DNA of 45,346 nucleotides from the NCBI GenBank assembly GCA_021786195.1, contig JAJYNS010000044.1:1-45346 (forward strand), given 5' to 3'. Both the position numbers and the translations under genes were made by a program. Numbering within the stretch: the stretch's first letter is position 1; the number at the start of each line of letters is the position of its first letter. The DNA is from Actinomycetes bacterium. GTDB taxonomy: Bacteria > Actinomycetota > Acidimicrobiia > Acidimicrobiales > Bog-793. The notes beneath the pieces were generated by a model. The model was not told the origin of the DNA. It did not search any database and was given only the letters and a program-made list of their open reading frames with translations. Positions 32,134 to 39,985 of the stretch are shown here, piece after piece.

Positions 32134-33330
32134 TCAGGGCCGAGACGCCGCCTCCGGGCACGCGCCGACGGAGCGGAGGAACTCGCCGACGGCGCGTTCG
32201 TAGCCGGCCCGGTCGAGGTTCCAAGAGCCGACGTGACCCGCCCCTCGGACGAGGCGGAGCGTCACGACGTCGGGGCGCAGCGCCGCGAGCGTGACAGAGG
32301 TCTCGCAGGGGACGGTCTCGTCCTCGTCGCCGTGGACGACGAGCACCGGCACGTCGAGCTCTCCCGCCCGGCGCAGCCAGTCCAGCTCGTCGAGCCCGAC
32401 GCCGATGCTGCGCTCGACCAGCCGCATCGTCAGCCGGCTGAGCACGTCCGGGACCCGGCGCTCCCTTCCGAGATGGAGCATCACCGCCCGCCAGTCGAGC
32501 ACCGGCGAGTCCAGCACGAGGCCTGTCACCAGGTCGCGCCTGGCGCTTCGCGACCACGCCCGGAGGGCGACCTGCGCGCCCATCGACCAGCCGTACAGCG
32601 CGATCCCCGAAGCGCCCGCGCGGGCCACCTGCCCGATCGCCGCCTCGAGGTCCCGCCACTCGGAGGCTCCCAGGTGGTAGCGGTGGTCGGGGCTCTCGGG
32701 CGCGTCCGGGTCATTGCGGTACGCGGGGACGAGCACCGAGAGCCCGAGCCGGTGCAGCATCGGCACGAACGACAGGCCGCTCGCCCGCCGCCCGCCGTAG
32801 CCGTGGGCGAGGATCGCCCATCGACTGCTGCCTGCGGGGATCGACCAGGCCGGCAGAGGGCCCACGTCGCTGTCCAGCTCGACCTCCTCGAACTCGAGCC
32901 CGAAGGCGGTCATCGGATCGCCGACGTCGACGTGGTCGACCGCGACCTTGCCCCGGGCAAGGACCCCGTGGTCCACTCGGACCAGCTCGCGCACGACGCT
33001 CTTCTCGCGCAGCTCGACCACCTCGCCGACGACCGCGTGGCCTCCCTCCCACGCCAGGCCGTAGGTGCCGGGGCGCTCGGCGGCTCGGGAGCGCGCCAGC
33101 TCGACCGACCCGTCGCCGACCGCCAGGAGGTCGTGGGAGTAGCTGCGGTCTCGGCGGACAGCGAGAAGGCGGTCGCGCATGAGGGCTCCCGCCCCGACAA
33201 GGGCAGCACCCGCGACGAGCGGCGTCGCGGCGAGGCCGGCGGGGAGCACGGCGGCTGGACGCCGCCGCCACGCGCCGAGACCCGAGCCTCCCCGGCCGGC
33301 GCCCGGTGGCTCTCGGTCGGCTCGGCCCAC
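32134..33330 (-). CDS. Membrane-anchored alpha/beta hydrolase
   Basis: The 398-residue protein starts with about 20 hydrophilic residues and a membrane span, PAGLAATPLVAGAALVGAGA. A 120-residue mixed region follows, then an alpha/beta-hydrolase: oxyanion segment LAHGYGGRRASGL, nucleophile elbow YGWSMGAQVAL, acid in VVHGDEDETVPCE and His in VRGAGHVGSW. It resembles YqkD-type serine hydrolases acting on esters or peptides at the membrane; substrate unknown. GTG at 33330 is the best start since it precedes the membrane segment, although no clear ribosome site is visible. It diverges from the MarR-DUF488 gene over 48 nt, so they may share control. Confidence 0.85.
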   Translation of the reverse strand: MGRADREPPGAGRGGSGLGAWRRRPAAVLPAGLAATPLVAGAALVGAGALMRDRLLAVRRDRSYSHDLLAVGDGSVELARSRAAERPGTYGLAWEGGHAVVGEVVELREKSVVRELVRVDHGVLARGKVAVDHVDVGDPMTAFGLEFEEVELDSDVGPLPAWSIPAGSSRWAILAHGYGGRRASGLSFVPMLHRLGLSVLVPAYRNDPDAPESPDHRYHLGASEWRDLEAAIGQVARAGASGIALYGWSMGAQVALRAWSRSARRDLVTGLVLDSPVLDWRAVMLHLGRERRVPDVLSRLTMRLVERSIGVGLDELDWLRRAGELDVPVLVVHGDEDETVPCETSVTLAALRPDVVTLRLVRGAGHVGSWNLDRAGYERAVGEFLRSVGACPEAASRP

Positions 33331-33378
33331 GGCCCGATGGTACCGGCGAGCAGACGGGGGGTAGGTAGCCTCCAGAGC

Positions 33379-34242
33379 GTGAGCGACGAGACGCCACGCT
33401 CGGAGGGGCCGCTCGACGACACCGAGTACCGGGTGCTCGCGGCCGCCCATGGCGATCTCCGGCGGTTCCTTCGCGAGGGCGAGGAGCGAGCCCGCGCCGC
33501 GGGCCTGACGGCGGCCCAGCGGCAGCTGCTGATCGTGCTCCGGGCCCACGAGGGACCGGACGGCCCGGCGATCGGCGAGCTGGCCGGGGCCCTGGGCCTG
33601 CGGCACCACAGCGCGGTGGAGCTCGTCCAGCGCGCCGAGGCCGCCGGGCTCGTCGCCCGCCGGAACGACCGGAGCGACCGGCGCACCGTGCGCCTGTCCC
33701 TCACCGCCGCCGGCGAGCACGCGCTCGAGGCGCTCACGAGCCTGCATCGCAAAGAGCTGCGCCGCCTCGCCTCCGCGAACCCCGGCACCCCGGGCCCGGC
33801 CACCGTCGGCACGACCCCTGCCGCGCCGTCGGGCACCGCTCCTGGCGCAGGGCGGGGGGAACGGGGGGCGACCGAGGCGCAGAGGGGCGAGGTGCGGGTG
33901 AGGAGCGTCCGCTTGCCCGGTGATGCGAGCGGAGCTCGGCGCGTCTTCGTCGACCGCTCCTGGCCAGACGGCCTGGAGGTCGAGGACGCGCCGTTCGACG
34001 AGTGGCTGGGGCGGATCGCGCCGACCGAGAGCCTGCGTCGGCGCTTCGAGGACGGCCCGGCGCGCAGGTCGGAGGCGGCCGAGCTGTACCGGGTGGAGCT
34101 CGGGTCCCGGCACGGTGCCGACCTGGACCGGCTCGCCGCCGAGGCGCGAACCGGTGGTCTCACCCTGCTCACGGCGGCCGAGGACCTCCAGTCGAGCCCC
34201 GCCGCGGTGCTCGCCGGCGTGATCCGTGAGCGGACCGGCTGA
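33379..34242 (+). CDS. Fusion of MarR-type winged helix with a DUF488 (YeaO-like) domain
   Basis: The 287-residue product has a MarR domain at about 15-130: GLTAAQRQLLIVLRAHEG, IGELAGALGLRHHSAVELVQ and wing RRNDRSDRRTVRLSLT. A linker of about 40 residues rich in Ala, Gly, Pro and Thr follows. Residues about 172-285 match DUF488: RVFVDRSWPDGLEVEDAPFD, EWLGRIAPTESLRRRF and TLLTAAEDLQSSPAAVL, with some loss of the usual RP and D-H-N residues. DUF488 proteins are small and of unknown function. GTG at 33379 begins the conserved part. Joining the two in one frame suggests that the second domain senses a signal for the first; this is inference. Frame and base use are uniform, so a simple assembly join is unlikely. 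Confidence 0.85.
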   Translation: MSDETPRSEGPLDDTEYRVLAAAHGDLRRFLREGEERARAAGLTAAQRQLLIVLRAHEGPDGPAIGELAGALGLRHHSAVELVQRAEAAGLVARRNDRSDRRTVRLSLTAAGEHALEALTSLHRKELRRLASANPGTPGPATVGTTPAAPSGTAPGAGRGERGATEAQRGEVRVRSVRLPGDASGARRVFVDRSWPDGLEVEDAPFDEWLGRIAPTESLRRRFEDGPARRSEAAELYRVELGSRHGADLDRLAAEARTGGLTLLTAAEDLQSSPAAVLAGVIRERTG

Positions 34243-34276
34243 CGCCCCCGGCGGGACCGGGCACGGGAGCGAAGGA

Positions 34277-35074
34277 ATGACGCGCGCGATGTGGGACCCC
34301 GAGAAGTACGGCGAGTTCGCCGCTGAGCGCTCCCGGCCGTTCTTCGACCTGGTCGAGCGCGTCGGCATCGTCCCCCGCTCGGTGGTCGACCTCGGGTGCG
34401 GGCCGGCGACGCTCACGGCGACGCTGCTCGACCGCTGGCCGGGGGCCCGGATCACCGGCGTCGACAGCTCCCCCGAGATGGTCGCCGCGGCCCTGGCCTG
34501 CGCCGTGCCCGGCCGGCTCGAGATCGAGCTGGCCGACCTCCGCACCTGGCGCCCGGCGGGGCCGGTCGACCTCGTCGTGTCCAACGCGGCCCTCCAGTGG
34601 GTTCCGGAGCACCGCAGCCTCCTCCCAGAACTGGCCTCGTTCCTGGCGCCTGGCGGCGTGCTCGCGTTCCAGGTCCCGGGGAACTTCACCGCCCCGAGCC
34701 ACACGGTGCTCGACGAGCTCTGCGAGAGCCCACGCTGGCGGGACCGGCTCGGTGGCCGGAACCGGCGCAAGCCGGCCTCGGCCGAGCCGGAGGAGTACCT
34801 GAAGGACCTCGACGGCTGCGGGCTCTCGGTCGAGGCCTGGGAGACGACCTACCTCCACGTCCTCCGGGGAGACGACCCGGTGGTCGAGTGGCTGAGGGGA
34901 ACGGCCCTCCGCCCGGTCCTCGCGGCGCTCGGGCCCGACGCCGAGGCCTTCTGCGCAGAGCTCGCGCCCCGCTTGCGTCGTGCCTACCCTGCCCGTTCCT
35001 ACGGGACGGTGCTCCCCTACCGGCGCATATTCGCGATCGGCCGCGCTCTGGGGCACTCCGGCCGGCACAAGTGA
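34277..35074 (+). CDS. tam: Trans-aconitate 2-methyltransferase-like SAM enzyme
   Basis: The 265-residue enzyme shows the Tam family opening MWDPEKYGEFAAERSRPFFD, SAM motif VVDLGCGPATLTATLL, VDSSPEMVAAAL, the family-specific VVSNAALQWVPEHRSLLPEL and AFQVPGNFTAPSHTV. Tam methylates trans-aconitate, a by-product that inhibits aconitase. ATG at 34277 follows GGGAGCGAAGGA and yields the normal length; the in-frame GTG at 34226 would overlap the MarR-DUF488 gene by 17 nt. The pair is probably co-transcribed, so the fused regulator may respond to a related stress. Confidence 0.92.
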   Translation: MTRAMWDPEKYGEFAAERSRPFFDLVERVGIVPRSVVDLGCGPATLTATLLDRWPGARITGVDSSPEMVAAALACAVPGRLEIELADLRTWRPAGPVDLVVSNAALQWVPEHRSLLPELASFLAPGGVLAFQVPGNFTAPSHTVLDELCESPRWRDRLGGRNRRKPASAEPEEYLKDLDGCGLSVEAWETTYLHVLRGDDPVVEWLRGTALRPVLAALGPDAEAFCAELAPRLRRAYPARSYGTVLPYRRIFAIGRALGHSGRHK

Positions 35075-35133
35075 CCTGGCGCCCGGGGAGGCGCTCGGGC
35101 GAGGCGACGGCGGGGGTCGGGCGAGAACGCGGG

Positions 35134-35916
35134 TCAGGAGAGGAACTGCTCGAGCACGGGGGCGAGCGACTCATCCTCCGGCACGTGGCTCTGGCCGGCG
35201 AGACGCAGGTGACGAGCGCCGGGGATGGCCCCGGCGAGCGCGACGACGGCGTTGTGCACCCAGGTTGGGCTCGCCTCGCCGTCGATCGCAAGGGTCGGCA
35301 CGGTGACGCCCGAGTAGCGAGCCCTCGGCAGCTCGCAGCCCTCGCCGCACAGCTCGACGTCGTGGGAGAGCGTGCCCGCGAGCGGCAGTGTCGCCGCCCA
35401 TGTCGGCGTCGACTTCAGCCTGGCGATGGTGGCCGGCGACAGGCCGACGCCCTCGGCCCAGAACAGCTCGACCGCCTCGCCGTGACGGCCCGAGGCCGCA
35501 AGGTCCGCGAGGCGGTCGGCAAGCCGTGCACCCGGGAGAGGACGCGAGCGGTCGACGATGAAGGGCGGCTCGTAGAGCGCGAGGCGCGTGATCGGCACGG
35601 CCCGCAGCGCCGCCTCCAAGGAGAGGATCGCTCCCGAGGAGTGACCGAAGACGGCAGCCCGGCCGCCCGCCGCCGACACCACCGCGGCAAGATCGGCGAC
35701 CTCAGCCTCGACGGAGCATCCCGGGCCGGCGCCGCTCGCGCCCCGGCCCCGGCGGTCGTAGCGGTAGACGCAGAAGCGGGACGCGAGTCGCCGGCCCAAC
35801 GTCGCGAAGGCAGTGCGGTCGCATCCGGCCCCGGCGACGACGACGAGCGCCGGGCCCTGACCGGAGCGCTCGAACGCGATGGCGGTGCCGTCCTCGGACG
35901 GGACCTTCTCGATCAA
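35134..35916 (-). CDS. Alpha/beta hydrolase (soluble)
   Basis: The 260-residue protein has the alpha/beta-hydrolase plan: VVVAGAGCDRTAFATLGRRL, VYRYDRRGRGASGAG, elbow VFGHSSGAILSLEAAL with the nucleophile Ser, and LAGQSHVPEDESL with the His. The acid is probably in LAIDGEASPTWV. Similar proteins are annotated as esterases or hydrolases of unclear substrate. The start is uncertain: no ATG or GTG lies near the conserved beginning (VPSEDGTAIAFERSG), so TTG at 35916 is taken without a convincing ribosome site. The gene is 119 nt downstream of the secreted DUF5666-like gene and convergent with tam. Confidence 0.8.
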   Translation of the reverse strand: MIEKVPSEDGTAIAFERSGQGPALVVVAGAGCDRTAFATLGRRLASRFCVYRYDRRGRGASGAGPGCSVEAEVADLAAVVSAAGGRAAVFGHSSGAILSLEAALRAVPITRLALYEPPFIVDRSRPLPGARLADRLADLAASGRHGEAVELFWAEGVGLSPATIARLKSTPTWAATLPLAGTLSHDVELCGEGCELPRARYSGVTVPTLAIDGEASPTWVHNAVVALAGAIPGARHLRLAGQSHVPEDESLAPVLEQFLS

Positions 35917-36035
35917 GCGGGCAGTCGGGTGCTGGCGGTCGGGGAGCGCACCGGCGCTCAGTAGCGTCGGCGGCGAGCCCGCCGCGCCCTCAGCACGCGC
36001 CGCAACTTCCGAAAGATGAAGAGCACCCGGGAAGA

Positions 36036-36710
36036 CTAGGCGGTGGCGGCCGACATCGCAGGTCCCCGGTTGTGCCCGAGACTGGGAGGGCCGCCGAAGA
36101 CGCCGGCCCCGGTGGGGCAGGGTCCAGGTCCGCCTCCTGCCCACGGCCCCCGGCCACCGAACCGCCAGGCTCCCCCGCCGGGGCCTGCGAACGGCGCGCC
36201 GGCCGGGAGCAGGGCCACCCTCGCGGCCGTGACCGTCGTGCCGGAGAGGCTGCCCGCCGCGGCGGCACGGCCGCCGACGCAGACGCCGGCGAAGCTCGCC
36301 GAGCTGGACCCCGGCGCGTAGAACTTCGTGGAGCCAGTGACCTCGACGGTGTAGGTCGTGCCGGCGCGGCTCTGCACGGTGAACGAGCCCGTGGTCCCCC
36401 CGCTGCCGCAGGTCCCCGAGGCCGAGGACCCGTTCACCGAGGACACGGTGCCGGCGACGCCGGCGCCGCCGAGGACCCGCCACGGGCCACCGGGGCCCCA
36501 GGTGCCGTACCCGCCGGAAGGTGCCGAGCTGGCACCGACCGCCAGGCCGTGCTGCCCGGTCGAAGGGGCGGTCGCCGCGGCGGCGACGCCGTAGGAGGCA
36601 GCTCCGAAGCCGGCGGCTACCGCAACCGTGCCGACCGCCCGTGCGGACCGCCTGGTTAGGCGAGGCCTCCGGGCAGCGACAGCTCCTCTCAGGACACCGG
36701 CTTGCTCCAT
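36036..36710 (-). CDS. Secreted DUF5666-like protein
   Basis: The 224-residue product begins with a basic N-terminus and a hydrophobic signal, GTVAVAAGFGAASYGVAAAA, with a possible cleavage after AAAATA. The middle, about 85-175, has the look of a DUF5666 beta-barrel: AGTVSSVNGSSASGTCG, SFTVQSRAGTTYTVEVTG and AAAGSLSGTTVTAARVALL. The tail is Gly/Pro-rich. Two short Cys-containing loops might form a disulfide. Function is unknown; such modules occur in cell-envelope proteins. ATG at 36710 follows GGAGGAGGG. A farther ATG upstream in frame lacks similarity and lies in the divergent promoter region. Confidence 0.8.
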   Translation of the reverse strand: MEQAGVLRGAVAARRPRLTRRSARAVGTVAVAAGFGAASYGVAAAATAPSTGQHGLAVGASSAPSGGYGTWGPGGPWRVLGGAGVAGTVSSVNGSSASGTCGSGGTTGSFTVQSRAGTTYTVEVTGSTKFYAPGSSSASFAGVCVGGRAAAAGSLSGTTVTAARVALLPAGAPFAGPGGGAWRFGGRGPWAGGGPGPCPTGAGVFGGPPSLGHNRGPAMSAATA

Positions 36711-36931
36711 GTCGCCCTCCTCCCGTGCGCTGCGAGCGGGTCGCCAGCGCGAGAAGCCGTCGCCCGCGCGCAGCGCCATCGTCGCTCGGCCGCTTGTGAA
36801 GGCGATCACGCCGACCTGTGACGAACCTGGGAGATCGGGCACCGCGGATCGCCGGGCCAGCTGTGCAACAGTGCTGTGTCGTAACATGCTACTGAACATC
36901 TGCCGTGACGTCCGGTGAGAGGGGGAGCCGC
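36711..36931. promoter_or_regulatory. Divergent intergenic region, secreted protein / bicupin
   Basis: This is the longest gap of the window (221 bp). Its right part, about 36860-36900, is far less GC-rich than its surroundings. It contains TAACAT (36882-36887), usable as a -10 for the bicupin; AACAT twice, 12 nt apart; and an inverted ACAG-TG-CTGT at 36868-36877. No perfect -35 is visible. The left part is plain GC-rich leader for the secreted-protein gene. Confidence 0.4.
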
Positions 36932-37864
36932 ATGGTGCATCGTGCCAGCTGGAGCTGGGACTTCGAAGGGGACCCGGAACGCTTCGGCCGCCACGCCGAG
37001 GGCTACGCGCGTCGCACCCTTCTCGACCGCGCCACTGGAGCGGTGCACACCGAGCTCGGGCTCTGCCGGCTGGAGCCCGGCGGGCGGGTCGACGCCCACG
37101 TCCACTCCTACGAGCGCTGCGTCTACGTGCTCGGGGGGAGACCCGTCGTCGAGCTCGACGGCAGGCTGCACCAGCTGGGCACGGGGCACTTCGCGCTCTT
37201 CCCGATCGGCGTCGTCCACGGTTGGCACAACCCCGGCGAAGAGGAGGCCCGCTGGCTCGAGGTGTCGACCCCGCAGCCCGCGCCAGCCGGCGGGAGGGTT
37301 GCCGACACGCTCTTCATCGGAGCTTCCGAGCCCGCCCCGGGCAGGGGTGCGTCGAGCGCGCCTGCGGCGCCCGACCCCGGCGACCCGAGGACGCGGTGGG
37401 TCGGACGCTACCTTGGGACGCCGCCGCAGGAGGAGGCGCTGCGAGTCGAGGGACCCGTACGGGGCCGGGCGACGGCGGGGATGGACACGGCGCTGCTCGC
37501 CTACTCGGGCATCTCGGTGAAGATGCTCGTCGACGGCAACTTCGGGGCCGACCTGCTGACGATGTTCATGGTCGACTACGAGCCGGGCGGAGCCGCCCAG
37601 GTCCACGACCATCCGTTCGAGGAGGCCTACTTCTTCCTCGAAGGCGAGATCGAAGCGGAGATCGAAGGGCGGCAGGAGACCTGTCGCGCCGGCGACGTGC
37701 TCTTCTGTGGCGTCGGCGAGGACCACGGCTTCTTCAACTCCGGAAGCGGGCGAGTCCGCTGGATCGAGACCCAGGCTCCCCAACCCCCGAGACGCCACTC
37801 CTACAGGTGGCCGGCCCACTGGGAGCGCCTCGCCGAGCATCTGGGCGCTGCCCAAGACCTGTAG
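36932..37864 (+). CDS. Bicupin, ureidoglycine aminohydrolase-like
   Basis: The 310-residue protein has two cupin barrels. The first has HVHSYERCVYVLGG and later PIGVVHGWHN; the second has QVHDHPFEEAYFFLEGE and GEDHGFFNSG. Both keep the His-x-His, Glu and late His metal set, so both might bind metal, which is less usual since bicupins often keep only one site. The layout resembles ureidoglycine aminohydrolase of purine breakdown, but no allantoin gene is around. ATG at 36932 has GAGAGGGGGAG before it; GTG at 36905 is the alternative. The SDR gene follows 66 nt later on the same strand. Confidence 0.83.
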   Translation: MVHRASWSWDFEGDPERFGRHAEGYARRTLLDRATGAVHTELGLCRLEPGGRVDAHVHSYERCVYVLGGRPVVELDGRLHQLGTGHFALFPIGVVHGWHNPGEEEARWLEVSTPQPAPAGGRVADTLFIGASEPAPGRGASSAPAAPDPGDPRTRWVGRYLGTPPQEEALRVEGPVRGRATAGMDTALLAYSGISVKMLVDGNFGADLLTMFMVDYEPGGAAQVHDHPFEEAYFFLEGEIEAEIEGRQETCRAGDVLFCGVGEDHGFFNSGSGRVRWIETQAPQPPRRHSYRWPAHWERLAEHLGAAQDL

Positions 37865-37930
37865 CACGACACTGAACGCGACCCGCCGGCGGCTTCGATC
37901 GGCCGACCCGGCGAAGGAGGGAGACGACGG

Positions 37931-38623
37931 ATGGGTTCCGGAGCGGTGGTGGTGATCGGCGGCACCTCGGGGATCGGGAACGCGCTGGCCGGCGAGTACG
38001 TGAAGCGCGGCTTCGAGGTGGTCATCTCGGGCAGGGACGCGGCGCGCGCCCGCGAGGCCGCCAGGGCGCTCGGGGGCAGCACCACCGGGATCGGCGTCGA
38101 CCTCGCCGAGCCCGAGACCGTCCCGGCGGCGCTCGCCGGGGTGGGCGAGGTGGCCCACCTCGTCATCGCCGCCATCGAGCGGGACGTGAACTCGATCTCC
38201 GACTACGACAAGGACCGGGCCAAGCGGCTCGTCACCTTGAAGCTCGTCGGCTACCCCGCAGTCGTGGACGCCCTGCGCACCAGACTTCGGGGTGACGCGT
38301 CGGTCGTCTTGTTCGGCGGGCTCGCCAAGGAGCGACCGTACCCGGGCTCGACGACGGTGAGCACGGTGAACGGCGGCGTCTCGGGGCTGGTGCGCACGCT
38401 GGCCTGCGAGCTCGCTCCGGTCCGGGTGAACGCCGTGCACCCCGGCATCGTCGGCGACAGCCCGTACTGGATGGACAAGCCCGTCGACGCCTTCGTCGCC
38501 CGCACCCCGATCGGCCGCCTTGTCACGATGCGCGAGGTCGTCCAGGCGACGATGTTCCTCCTCGAGTGCGGCGGGATGAACGGCTGCGACCTCTTCGTCG
38601 ACGGCGGCTGGCTGCTGCGCTGA
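37931..38623 (+). CDS. Short-chain dehydrogenase/reductase-type protein lacking the catalytic Ser-Tyr-Lys
   Basis: The 230-residue protein has an SDR Rossmann fold: VVVIGGTSGIGNALAGEYVK, VISGRDAARA, and the end APVRVNAVHPGIV with GGMNGCDLFVDGGWLL. At the active site, where YSASK is usual, it reads VSTVN, so Tyr is Val and Lys is Asn. The Ser position reads FGG. It can probably bind a nucleotide, but classic hydride transfer is doubtful. Divergent SDRs of this kind exist in actinobacteria. GGAGGGAGACGACGG precedes the ATG. Being next to the bicupin suggests a shared pathway. Confidence 0.85.
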   Translation: MGSGAVVVIGGTSGIGNALAGEYVKRGFEVVISGRDAARAREAARALGGSTTGIGVDLAEPETVPAALAGVGEVAHLVIAAIERDVNSISDYDKDRAKRLVTLKLVGYPAVVDALRTRLRGDASVVLFGGLAKERPYPGSTTVSTVNGGVSGLVRTLACELAPVRVNAVHPGIVGDSPYWMDKPVDAFVARTPIGRLVTMREVVQATMFLLECGGMNGCDLFVDGGWLLR

Positions 38624-38651
38624 GCCCAGGGGGTGGCAGCCGCACCTGGGC
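38624..38651 (+). terminator. Hairpin after the SDR gene
   Basis: GCCCAGG (38624-38630) pairs with CCTGGGC (38645-38651) across a 14-nt loop, immediately after the SDR stop. A pyrimidine-rich run, CCCCTCTACCCCTTCT, follows, consistent with a plus-strand terminator. Confidence 0.55.
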
Positions 38652-38705
38652 CCCTCTACCCCTTCTGGTGAGGGCGAGAGCCTCGATAAGGGACCGAGGC
38701 CTTGG

Positions 38706-38725
38706 CCGGCGCGGCTACGCGCCGG
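38706..38725 (-). terminator. Strong hairpin overlapping the stop of the VOC gene
   Basis: CCGGCGCG and CGCGCCGG pair perfectly around the tetraloop GCTA. The hairpin contains the VOC stop codon (38715-38717) on the minus strand. A weaker GCCTCG/CGAGGC pair lies at 38680-38700. It may terminate the VOC transcript or hold its 3 prime end. Confidence 0.45.
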
Positions 38726-39239
38726 TCCCCACCGCCGGGCTGCCGCTGCGGCTCGGGGTGCGCGCGCCGTAGCGCTCGATCTCCCGGTCGAGGTCCAAAG
38801 GAGCCGGCCTGCCCCTGCTCGACCGGACGAGGTCGTCGTTCAGCCGGTCGACCGGCACGACCCAGCAGACCTCAAGCTCGATGCCGTCGGGGTCTCTGGC
38901 GTAGACGGCCTTCGTCGTGAAGTGGTCCGACGCCCCGACCAGCGCGCCTCGCTCGGACAGGAGGGAGGCGAGGCGCGCCAGCTCTGCGAGCGTGTCGACC
39001 TCCCAGCCGAGGTGGTAGAGGCCCACCGTGCTTCGACCAGCGGTCGAGGCGCCCGCGGACGCGCCGATCTGGAAGACCCCGAGGTCGTGGTCGTTCGCCG
39101 ACGCCGGCGCCCGGAAGAACATCGCCACGCCGGGGACCTGGCTCAGCACCTGGAACCCGAGGACGCCCTGGTAGAACTCCCGAGTCCGTTCGAGATCGCG
39201 CACGTAGAGCACGGCGTGGTTCAAGCGGGTGATCGGCAC
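38715..39239 (-). CDS. VOC superfamily protein (glyoxalase/extradiol-dioxygenase-like)
   Basis: The 174-residue protein has two beta-alpha-beta-beta-beta modules: LNHAVLYVRDLERTREFYQG with the first His, VGLYHLGWEVDTLAEL with the second His, and YARDPDGIELEVCW with the Glu. This three-residue set is that of catechol-2,3-dioxygenase-like and related VOC enzymes. Single-chain size suggests that the substrate is small; it cannot be named. About 35 residues after the second module are basic and likely flexible. GTG at 39239 follows AGGAGGTG. The gene diverges from the sigma factor. Confidence 0.88.
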   Translation of the reverse strand: MPITRLNHAVLYVRDLERTREFYQGVLGFQVLSQVPGVAMFFRAPASANDHDLGVFQIGASAGASTAGRSTVGLYHLGWEVDTLAELARLASLLSERGALVGASDHFTTKAVYARDPDGIELEVCWVVPVDRLNDDLVRSSRGRPAPLDLDREIERYGARTPSRSGSPAVGTGA

Positions 39240-39403
39240 GGCCCACCTCCTGGCTGCTCCAGCCTAGTTGCTTGCACAACGAACTTACCGGCCCCGTCGG
39301 CCTTTGCCGCGCCCGAACGGCAGGAGCGCACGGCGGGGAACTCTACGGTCACATTCGCCGCCGCCGCGGTGCTATTGAGGTGGTGGGAGTCGGGACCGAG
39401 CTC
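39240..39403. promoter_or_regulatory. Divergent intergenic region, VOC protein / sigma factor
   Basis: This space holds the start signals for both genes. GTTG-CTTGCA-CAAC at 39267-39280 is an inverted 4-bp pair with TAGGCT (minus strand) just beyond it, a possible -10 for the VOC gene. No convincing ECF-type -35/-10 pair could be found for the sigma factor. Confidence 0.3.
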
Positions 39404-39985
39404 GTGCACGAAGACACCGCCGCGCAGGTCAGCCCGTCAAGGGGCGGCGCGGAGACGGATGGCAGGACGCAAGGCGGCTTCGAGCGGTTCTTCCACGAGC
39501 AGTACCCGGTCGTCCTGCGCATCGCCTACGGCGTCGTGCGCGACACCCACCTCGCAGAGGACGTGGCCCAGGACGCGCTCATCGCCGCGCAGCGCCGCTT
39601 CCCCGACGCCCTGGGCTCGACCCACGCCGCGGCCTGGGTGCGAGTCGCGGCGAGCCACCTCGCGTTGAACTCGGCCCGCGGACGGCGCCGGCGCGAGGAC
39701 CGCCACGGCCGCGCCGAGATGCCCTGCGCTCCGGACGGTCCCGAGGAGATCGCCGTCGCAAGGGAAGAGGAGTCGGAGCTGCGGGCGGCGCTCGCCCGGC
39801 TTCCTCGCCACTCGGCGACCGTGCTCGTGCTCAGGCACAGCGGGCTCAGCTATGCCGAGGTCGCCGAGTCGATGGGCGTGAAGATCGGCCAGGTCGGCAC
39901 GATGCTGCGCCGGGCAGAGGCGGCGCTGCGCAAGGAGCTCAGGCGCAAGGAGGTCAAGGGTGAAACTCGCGCGACACGTCCCTGA
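39404..39985 (+). CDS. ECF-type RNA polymerase sigma factor
   Basis: The product has sigma region 2 (FERFFHEQYPVVLRIAYGVV, then HLAEDVAQDALIAAQRRFP and WVRVAASHLALNSARGRRRR) and region 4 (LARLPRHSATVLVLRHSGLS, YAEVAESMGVKIGQVGTML). The size fits group IV (extracytoplasmic function) factors. Three in-frame GTG codons (39380, 39383, 39404) precede region 2; none has a good ribosome site and the last is used here, giving 193 residues. The next gene overlaps by 26 nt and encodes an anti-sigma factor with zinc-type motif, which makes a regulatory pair very likely. Target promoters are unknown. Confidence 0.88.
   Translation: MHEDTAAQVSPSRGGAETDGRTQGGFERFFHEQYPVVLRIAYGVVRDTHLAEDVAQDALIAAQRRFPDALGSTHAAAWVRVAASHLALNSARGRRRREDRHGRAEMPCAPDGPEEIAVAREEESELRAALARLPRHSATVLVLRHSGLSYAEVAESMGVKIGQVGTMLRRAEAALRKELRRKEVKGETRATRP

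Noticed and set aside
39281-39345. ECF-type autoregulatory promoter for the sigma factor (GAAC and CGTC or TCTA elements)
   Set aside because: The possible pairs are 10 or 23 nt apart, outside the usual 15-18 nt spacing.
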